Positions 55,638 to 64,000 of a stretch of 64,000 nt of DNA are shown piece after piece (position 1 is the first letter of the stretch; each line of letters begins with the position of its first letter). Below the pieces are notes generated by a model. The model saw nothing but the letters and a program-made list of their open reading frames with translations. It was not told the DNA's origin and searched no databases. The position numbers and the translations under genes were made by a program. The DNA is from Ditylenchus dipsaci. Taxonomy: Eukaryota; Nematoda; Chromadorea; Rhabditida; Anguinidae. The stretch covers positions 274,696-338,695 of the forward strand of contig SADC01001388.1 of assembly GCA_004194705.1 (NCBI GenBank), read 5' to 3'.

Positions 55638-56611
55638 TGTCAAGTATGAATTAGCTAAACATTTCTCTTTCTTTTTGTGTTCGCGATTTTCGGCGTTTGA
55701 AAACTCTATAGATGCAGAGCTAAACTAATGGCAGGGTTTTTACAAGATGTGATCCTGCCAAATGAAGACAGTAGTGCGTTCGCATTGAGATGCACTAGAA
55801 GTGTAGGTACGGAGACCTGCAAAAATGGCTGTCTCTTGTGTTTATTTCTTTGGAGATATCGCCAATTGGTCAGAGCGAACATCTAGTGAGGTGATGCCAC
55901 ACATATCTATGGAAAGATATTTTCTTTAACCTGAACAAGCCAGCTTTATCGAATTGCATTTAGTATTAGTGGTACATACTATTCGACGCACCATTCTCTC
56001 AATGTGGGCATTTCAAAAAGTGCAGCACCCTCTTTTAACACCTCCGGAAATATAACAGCCTGGGAAGCTGAAATCGTTAGATAGAAAAGTGCACTGTTTT
56101 GGTCTAGTCAAAAATTTTATTTAGATTGGTGAAACTCGCTTTATGATCTTTTCAAAATTGTAGCTCTTGAGCTGCGCTACATTATGATGATAAGATGTTC
56201 TCGTGGCGCTTGAATTCCAATTAAACTTTTTGTCACTGAAAGTGATGAAAACGCTTGTAAAGTTTTCGAAATGACCTCAAAAGTGCTTGGAGCTGAATGG
56301 TGACTTATCCAAAATAATGAAGCTAAGTTGAATATTCCATTCAAAGAAGAGATGCAGGGATACAACCCTGTGCATTTAGAGTTTTCGACTTCCAATATTT
56401 ATATTTTAAAAGTGAGCCGAAAAGTCCACCAGTTAGATCGATCCTCTCTAATAAACCGACCCCCAGAGAAAGGTCGTAAAATAAACCGAGCGGTCGGTAT
56501 ATTAGAGAAAATACGGTACTTAATTTTATAATCACCGGTTTTCAGAGAATTATATCGAGCCTGATTACTAACCGATCAATTACCGAGGTCACCCCATTTC
56601 AAGACATCATA

Positions 56612-58230
56612 CACTCCGTATCATATTTATAGACGCACCCGATTTTTTGCAGTTAAGCCTGTTTTTGAAACTGTAATGCATAGGTTTTTTTTACCGTAGC
56701 ATCTAAAACGGCTAAAAAAGTTGTTTTATGCGAAAAAATTAGTTAATTTGAAAGTGCGCCTACAAGTTCTTGACGAAAAACGAAAAATAGGCGTATCATA
56801 TATATAGACGCAGTTGGAGAACGGCAACAAATTATGTTGCCTCGTCTTTATTTTGTGTGTTTATTGGGCTAACTCATGATATTCAGATAATGCCTCGTGG
56901 TGCAGAGCTCTCTGATTTCGAAAAAGGGAAAATCGTTGCGTTGAGAAGCTAAGGGAAGGGTCTCCGTGCCATTGCTCGCCAGTTGCAGCGTCCGACCATG
57001 TCGTACGAAATTTTCTCTCCGATCAGCAGCATTATGGCAAGAAGAAACGAAAAGCTCGCAAGAGGAAGCTGAGCAAGCAGGAAGCGAGCATCGAATTACT
57101 CCAGCAGCCTCAACACCATGAAGACGGATCTCGGATTGGGGTATCGAAAATGACGATCTGGCGGGCTCTTAAGCGAAATTCCAACATTGCTCGAGAGAAA
57201 ATGATGAAATCGCCGCGTCTCCTCACTCGTCACATCGAAGCTAGACTCGAATTCGGGCGAAATAACATGGGCCGCGACTGGAAACACGTGATTTTTTTGC
57301 AAGTTTTGTTCTCGAAATTCGTTATCTTTCGTTATATTTTCAGCTGATCATTGAGAAATGAGAAAAGTTCAATTTGGACGGTCCGGACGGTTTCAACGGA
57401 TACTGGAGAGACTTGCGCAAAGAGCCTCGCTACTTTTCGAAATGAAATTTTGGAGGCGAAGTGTGATGGTGTGGGCTGCTTTCAGTCACTACGGCAAGGT
57501 CGGGATTGCTTTCACCTCCTCGAAGATGAAGAGTGCGGAATATGTCAAGGTTGGCTACATTTAAACATGTTTCATGTGTTACCATAGACTTTTACAGATT
57601 CTCAGAGACAAACTTCTAACGTGGCTGCGTCACATTCATCACATTCCGTTCGTCTACCAGCAGGATAACGCCTCAATCCACAAAAGCCGGGAAACTACTG
57701 CGCGGTTCGTGTCCGAAGGAATCAGCGTCTTGCCTTGGCCAGCTTGTTCACCGACCTCAATCCGGTAAAAATCTCTGGGTATCATTGTGCGTCGTATCTA
57801 TGCCGAGAACCGTCAATATGCGACCGTGGAAGATCTCCAAGAGGCAGTTCTGGAAGCTTGGCGCGGGCTGGAGTTTGCGCTTTGGATAAACTGGCGGGTA
57901 GCATGAACAATCGAATTTTCTGTGTTATAAATTGTTCTGGTGTTGTGACGGATTATTAAAATGTCGTTCCTCGTCGAAATAAATAGAGAATATGGGTTGT
58001 AATGATGGTTTTGTTGCCGTTCTCCAACTGCGTCTATATATATGATACGCCTATTTTTCGGTTTTTTGTCAAGAACTTGTAGGCGCACTTTCAAAATAAC
58101 TAATTTTTTTGCACGAAACAACTTTTTAGCCGTTTTAGATGCTACGGTAAAAAAACCTATGCATTACAGTTTTCAAAAACAGGCTTAACTGCAAAAAATC
58201 GGGGTGCGTCTATAAATATGATACGGAGTG
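56612..58230 (+). mobile_element. Tc1/Tc3-like transposon, copy 2
   Basis: It corresponds to 26263-27887, with the same CACTCCGTATCATATTTATA ends and TA flanks. It encloses a decayed transposase at 56890-57959 with the same in-frame stop near its start and the same QQDNASIHKS and ENRQYATVEDLQ segments. Confidence 0.85.
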
Positions 58231-58231
58231 T

Positions 58232-59722
58232 AGTCTACCCAACACAGTCTACACCATTTGAAGAAATCATCACAGACAAACGAAACTAAAAAACCGCCTA
58301 CAATGGGTTTTTAAGAAGCCAAAAAGCTATTCTTAAAACTTTTTGATTTAAAAAAACTTTTTGTGAAAAAAAATGGCTTTAACTGAAGTGTGCCCTAAAA
58401 AGTCTGGATTCCACCAGTAATTGCTGAATTTCACTAGTGAGTTTCCACTTCGCCGTTTGTCTTTCAATTTCAATCTCTAAGTTGGAAAAACTTCATTTTT
58501 GTCAAAGATCATCTCAATTTTACGTATATTTGCTCGAAAGAGAGCTTTTACTTGCTAGTTCTAGTAAGATATCTCACGAAAAAAATAAAAATGACAAAAA
58601 GTAGGCTTAAATACAAAAGTGGCGACACACCATCATACATGCCAAATACTATTTGAAGATTAATTTCGAAAAAAAATCTGAACATACCCTATGCTTATCC
58701 GATTTATCTGCAAATCGGCCATTTTTTGGATATCAGATACCGGATATCGGATATCCGGTGCAGCTATGAAGCACACCTTTTTTTAACATTAGGTGTACTT
58801 ATTTCAAAGGCGACGGATCTTCTCGACAAAGATGCGTTGTTTTGAGAAACAAAAAGTAAAATCAGAATCTCTACAATGTTTTTGATTAGACTGAAAAATC
58901 AGGTACGACAAAAGCTTTAAAAAATAGGTTTAAAAAAAGTTCGATGCTAGATGGGAACGAACTTGAGAGGTGTGCTCATATCTAGAGTGGAATGCAGTTA
59001 GTAACTCGTTAGTTGTAAAAGTAAAGTCCACTTTCGAAATTTTGTCTAATATCATAACAGCACGAGTGCAATGTGAGTTAAAATATTGTAATTCCAAGCT
59101 TTTGTAAAATGACTATATGTGCACCGCCTTAGAAGACAGTGCTTTCCAAAATTTTCAATTCTGCCGCCATGATATTATCTGGGCATGAACATTCAGTACC
59201 TCAAACTTGGGTAATTAAACCGAAGAAGAAGGCTGACTTGCCGTCTTTCTCTAAAACCCAAGGCAATAAATTTCTGGTGTGCGCCTTCTTCTAAACGATA
59301 ATACAGGAGTTATAGAACAAAGAAGTGAAGAGACAAAACAGCTGTCTTTTTATCTACTCTTTTGTGTCTGCCTTACTGGTTTTTTCATTTGGTTATTTTC
59401 CACTGCTTCACGCACAGAAAACATTTTGTCGATTAGAGATAAGCAGAGACACAGTGAGCATTATCTACGCACAAGAGAGAACAGACAACTAGAGTAGAGG
59501 GCAAGCCCAGCCCATAATTGAAGTCATTCAGCTATGAATGATCCTGCTAAATCTTTTTCATCGGTTTTATACCCAGTATCATCAAAAGGTACTAGTGGTG
59601 TCCTGACCTAGCCTTATTTTGAGGATAGTGTCTATGGACTAACCTTAGTTTTTGGAACACGCCTCGGGGTCTATCCGGAGGCTAATTTTATCTACAGTTG
59701 CGCATTTGTGATCTGTTTCTAT
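58232..59722. other. mostly unannotated; possible small exon at 59307-59497, copy 2
   Basis: It corresponds to 27890-29386. The possible exon after ATAATACAG carries FYLLFCVCLTGFFIWLFS and then RDKQRHSEHYLRTRENRQLE before a stop. Frame differences from copy 1 leave it unproven. Confidence 0.3.
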
Positions 59723-60030
59723 TGGGTTGGTGCATAATTAACGTCGGTTTTTTTATTTGCACACTATTCAACAACAACCCGAATACAAGTCCGTCTATAA
59801 ATTTCTGGATATTATTCTGGAGCATATTCACCCTCTACATCAATAACAGCTTCCCGTTTGCTCGCTAGCCGATCAATTCCGCGACCGAAGAAGTGAGCAT
59901 TTTTTGACGTGATCCACGCTTTAATATCGGCTACAATTTTTTCTAGGTCATCGTAAATTTTCCTACTTGCCAGTTTTGGATATGACGAATTCGCAAACGA
60001 TTTTCGACACGCATCTCAAAAATTTATTTA
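59723..60030 (-). pseudogene. mariner remnant, copy 2
   Basis: TTGGGTTGGTGCATAATTAA, the mariner-type end, with minus-strand fragments of the transposase C-terminus as at 29387-29690. It is followed by the foldback repeat homologous to 30050-30665 at about 60370-61000. Confidence 0.55.
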
Positions 60031-61006
60031 ATATGTGTGAGCAAAAACAGAATGAATTAAAATGTCAGATGTTCACTAAATTAACACAACTTTTCAATTT
60101 TTATATTTGGTATTGAACTACAAGCGGTAATAGGCGCATATTTAGGCATTTGGGCAACAGATAATACTTAATTTCTGACAACAAAATCGTGGTTAACGTG
60201 TTTGCTTAGAAACAAGTCTTTAAATTCAAACTTGACTGTATATTTTTAAATTCCTCTCGAGACAAATCTAAATTTTGAAATCTCAATTTTTTCCATAGCA
60301 CACCCAAATCTAACTGCAAAAGTCTTCCGCCATTGAAAGAGCTTTCGAATGAGTATTGAAATGCAAAATATATCCCCCCCCCCCCCAAATCAACTTTTTT
60401 TAAGTGTTTCCAAGCCCCCTATATCGACCCAAAATCACCTCAGAAGTTCAAAAAAGACACCATTTTTGAGTTCTGATCAATAAAAAGTTAAGTTTCTTAA
60501 CCATCTAAAAGTACCTTTTTGACCATTTTTGAAGGGATTCAGGGCTGTATTGGGGTGGAAATGGACTAAAAAGTGGGCCAATTTAGTGTAAAAAGGAAGA
60601 TGTTAAACGTAGTTTGAATACTGGGGCCTACCGCATAAATAAACTCTGGTATGCATACGTTTTTATGCATCCAGAGTCACTTTCGAGTGATTTGTGTCTA
60701 AGGTATGTGGGTGTGCGCATCTCACACCCAAGCAACCAAGCCCTGCTCCCACGAAGTGAGCGCAGGGGCTTGGTTGGTTAGAGATGCGCGCACTCACTTA
60801 CCTTAGACTAATTCCGAGCAAGACTACTGATCAAAATGCATTTAGAGGATCTTTTTGCCCAGCTCCGGTGACCAAAGATGGTGAAACAGGGTAAAAGTCG
60901 AAATTTCAAAAAAGCTCGAAGCTCAATTTTTTATTGACCAGAAGTTAAAAATAATGTCTTTTTTGAACTCCTGAGGTGATTTGGGTCGATATAGGGAGTT
61001 TGAAAA

Positions 61007-63685
61007 CGGTGCGTGACAATTTCTCCTGGCGACGATTCGTCCTGACCAGTGTTGTTTCAGCGCCAGCGCCGGCGCCGACCCTTTCTGAAAAAAGGCCCAG
61101 CGCCGAGCGCCTCCCTTAAAAAATATTGGTTCCGGCGCCAGCGCCGACCTCTTTAAAAAATGCCCCAGCGCCGACGCCGGCTAAATAATTTTGCTTTTGC
61201 TGTGAATTTCATGAAAAATTCCTATTTTTTTTCAACAGTATGTTTTTACAGTAAAGTGATAATAATTATTTGTTATCATATCGATTAGCACATACCGTTT
61301 ATATTTCCTCTATTAATTCCCTCATGGTGAGTGAATATTGAAATACAGGGTTGTTTTAAAAAATTCGCAGAATTTGAGATAGTTATAACTTTTTTCTAGA
61401 ACGAATTTCTCTTTTCACTTATCGTTTTCTCTTGACGGGCAATTTTGTTAAGTGTATAATGTCAAAAGTATGATTTTCGCTTGCCTCCCTGTGGTTTCGG
61501 GTTTTAGCCATCTAGGAGCCAACCACAGACCATTACCACAAAGGGACCAAGCGAAAATCGTATTTTGACATTATACACCAAATGAATTGCACGTCAAGAG
61601 AAAATGGTTAAACAAGTTATAGCCATTTAAAATCTGTGGATTTCTCGAACAACCTATGTTTTCCTATGCTGAGAAATAAGTCCATATGAGGTGGAGTTAT
61701 TAGAGAAATGGAAGTTCATGAAAGGAATCCATATTGGTCTTGTGAAAATAAAAGTTGTGTGAATTACTTTTTTAACAATAGCATATGATACCCTGGATAT
61801 TTACAAAATAAACTAAAAATTAAAGAAATAAATAAATAAATAAAATTTTAAAGAAATGAAAGAAATTGCACAAAAGTTCTGATAATTTAGTTTGAAATTA
61901 AGAATAATTGTCTTTCTTGATATTAGGCTGTTAAATTTAGAAACACCGCCGGCGCCATAGCCGTTCAAAAAACAGCGCCAGGGCCAGCGCCGGGACGAAA
62001 AATTTTAGCGCCGGCACCGACCAAAATTTTTCATTGGCCCCAGCGCCGGCGCCGAGCGCGGGCTCGTCGCTGTTTTTTCCGGGCAGCGCCGGCGCCGGAA
62101 CAACACTGGTCCTGACGGCCGATTCGTCCTCACTCGTTAAAAAAGGGACAATTCTGCTCTTACCAATAAACAGGACAATTCGTCTCACTCCTCAAAAGAG
62201 ACAATTCGTTCTTGCTTGGTAAAAAGGGACAATTCGTCCTCGGTTATATTCCTCTGTGTGTGATAGCGAGATTACTGATGCATAATGATGCTGTAAGCAG
62301 CCCTCTGAGATATTATATCAAATTTGTATTAGCGTAGAGCAGTACTTTGCCTTGAATCTTTGCATCGGCCTCATAGTAAATCTTTTGCTTCTTTTGGAGC
62401 AGGATTCCGCCCAAGTAGTCCTCGTAATGCTTGTCATGATTCCTCTGTATCAGCTTGAGATCTTGAAGAAGGCCACCGAGTTGAATGATCCACACCGATA
62501 GCATCTTGTAGACGTCTATGTGCGGCTTCAGCAAAATTTTTGGTCCTGTCTTCCCAGACTGAGGTCTTTCGTAGCAGGTCCACCATTGAACCGGAAACAT
62601 CGCAGTGCGCCCCAGCAGTACCTAAAAGTTTCATTACTAATTTTAATAATATGCAGCCGAAATATTGATCATCTGCACGTCGTTGACTTCCGTTACTGGT
62701 ATTTGATGATTGATTCGCGTCCTCCTTGCCATCTTACAACAGCACTGTCACTGATACTTGATGTTACGATGTTAACCTGTAATTCATGATTGAGTAGTTG
62801 CTTTGTTTTCTGAAACAATAAACGATTTGTAAAATGCTAAGGAACAAATAAAATTCACTTCTCGTGTGTCCACTGCGCCGTTTGATGTTTGCCTTCAAAA
62901 ATGACAGGAACCGCCATAGGATTAACCGGATTGTGTGGAAGATTTTCATTGTATGGAACGAACTTGCAGAAGACATTTCCTTGAACGTTGTTTGCTTTTG
63001 AAACATTCTTCCTTCGTTCATTTCGCCACTTCCAGTAGTTGTTTGTGTTATCGCTATTTCTGAGGTTTGCCGAAATTGAAGCCTCTAGGCCCTTGTCTTT
63101 TCTTTCCGACTTGAACGATCGAGATGTATTCTATGAAACAATCGAATCGAGTACTAAAACAGTGACTTCATTTTCTTCCCTGATTACTGCTCCGAGTTCT
63201 TGCTCGATTTCAGGCTGATCTGTTTGTTTCATTGATGACTTTCGACTCCTGTGGATGACGGCATTTACGGCATCACGAATGAACTCATCTGACCGACTGA
63301 ATTCATTTCTATTTGCTGCGTAAGTACTGCAGACAATCTGAGCGTTCTGCACTAGTTTGGTTTCCCTAAAATAAAACATGAGAAGGCGTTAAACGTAAAA
63401 TCGGAAATAGCAGAAAAAATATTGATCAAAGATTTGATTCAAAGCCACTATCGATACAGATCAGTTCAACAATGCGGCGTACGAAAGTTATATAAACTTA
63501 AGCTAATTTAATGTTTGAAATTTCGCACATTTGAAAAAATAATTAATCGTGCATTTGCGGTAACAATGCCAAGGGAGGACGAATTGTCCCTTTTTACCAA
63601 GCTAGGACGAATTGTCCCTTTTTATCGAGTGAGGACGAATCGGCCATCCGGACGAATCGGCGCCAGGACGAATTGTCCGTGTCCG
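61007..63685. mobile_element. MULE-like element with nested GC-ended hAT-like element, copy 2
   Basis: The flanks GTTTGAAAA (60998-61006) and GTTTGGAAA (63686-63694) repeat the near-match seen in copy 1. The nested element is at 61047-62108 with exact GTCCTGAC duplications. Transposase remnants on the minus strand include 62634-62313, 63021-62764 and 63379-63131 (FSRSDEFIRDAVNAVIHRSR). The unit continues to the window end. Confidence 0.75.
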
Positions 63686-64000
63686 GTTTGGAAACACTTT
63701 AAAAAAAATCCATTCGGGGTGGGGGAGGGTGGTGGTTATACTCCGGTAGGGTCAAATTTTCTCATTTTTTGAAAGGCGATAACATCATTATGTAGCCTAT
63801 GCAACCCTAGTTCCTATTGAGGTATCAGTTGTTGAATTATGTCTGCGCAATATAGCTAAAAAGGTAAAAGTATTAACCAATTATATTCTGAACTTGCTTC
63901 ATACTTTTTCTTTTCATGCTACTTTTGCATATATGATGCAACAGATAATACCTCATCAGAAACTAGAATCGCAGTGCTACATGATGGTGTTATATTTTTT

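Larger units (their letters stand above)
36920..64000 (+). repeat. about 30-kb duplicated unit, copy 2 (runs off the window)
   Basis: It begins at ACCATTTGAAAGGGAAGAC and follows the order of copy 1 throughout. It lacks gene A, which lies outside the unit. Private insertions are at 41689-42289, about 44508-44860 and 48324-48813. Its coding exons show fewer frame breaks than copy 1, notably in gene B and the Ser-rich gene. Confidence 0.9.

Overview
This is a eukaryotic, most likely nematode, genomic window. It is AT-rich and intron-rich, with short GT..AG introns that often end in TTTTCAG or TTACAG. It encodes a secreted protein with an EB-like cysteine module and a ShKT (SXC) six-cysteine domain, both common in nematodes. 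One coding exon opens with its ATG directly behind TTTTCAG. The species cannot be named from the sequence. Host genes are few and most of the DNA is transposons, foldback elements and MITEs.

Layout. 1-4.96 kb holds gene A of a two-gene family (989-4100) and several MITEs. At 4965 a unit of about 30 kb begins, and the same unit starts again at 36920 and runs to the window end. In order the unit holds: a PIF/Harbinger element; a 1.3-kb palindrome; gene B of the secreted family; a convergent Ser-rich gene on the minus strand; tRNA-like repeats; a 1.5-kb element with repeated ends; a coiled-coil gene; foldback MITEs; a dead Tc1/Tc3-type element; a mariner remnant; and a Mutator-like (MULE) element with a GC-ended hAT-like element nested in its terminal repeat. 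Between the units (33.7-36.9 kb) lie foldback repeats, a second MULE transposase fragment and a 17-base N gap (36789-36805).

The two units are either a tandem duplication or two haplotypes placed end to end. They differ by many one-base indels, mostly in homopolymers, and by clean transposon insertions with empty sites in the other copy. Only copy 1 has a hAT-like element (11272-12717), a pogo-like MITE (15888-16103), a TAA-flanked MITE (18674-19089), a GC-ended element (5547-6212) and a tRNA-like palindrome (14565-14936). Only copy 2 has a mariner derivative (41689-42289), a 490-bp MULE-like foldback element (48324-48813) and a block near 44.5-44.86 kb. All these differences lie in the first half of the unit; the second half is close to identical apart from indels.

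Main biology. The family encodes a signal peptide, a small Cys-rich module, Gly/Met-rich repeats carried on 81-165-nt modular exons, a ShKT domain split over two exons, and a Gly/Met-rich tail. That suggests an extracellular structural or matrix protein. Copy 2 of gene B carries patches matching gene A rather than its own counterpart, which looks like gene conversion. The mobile fraction is unusual for terminal inverted repeats built from short tandem or palindromic units, and for elements whose ends are GC islands in AT-rich DNA.
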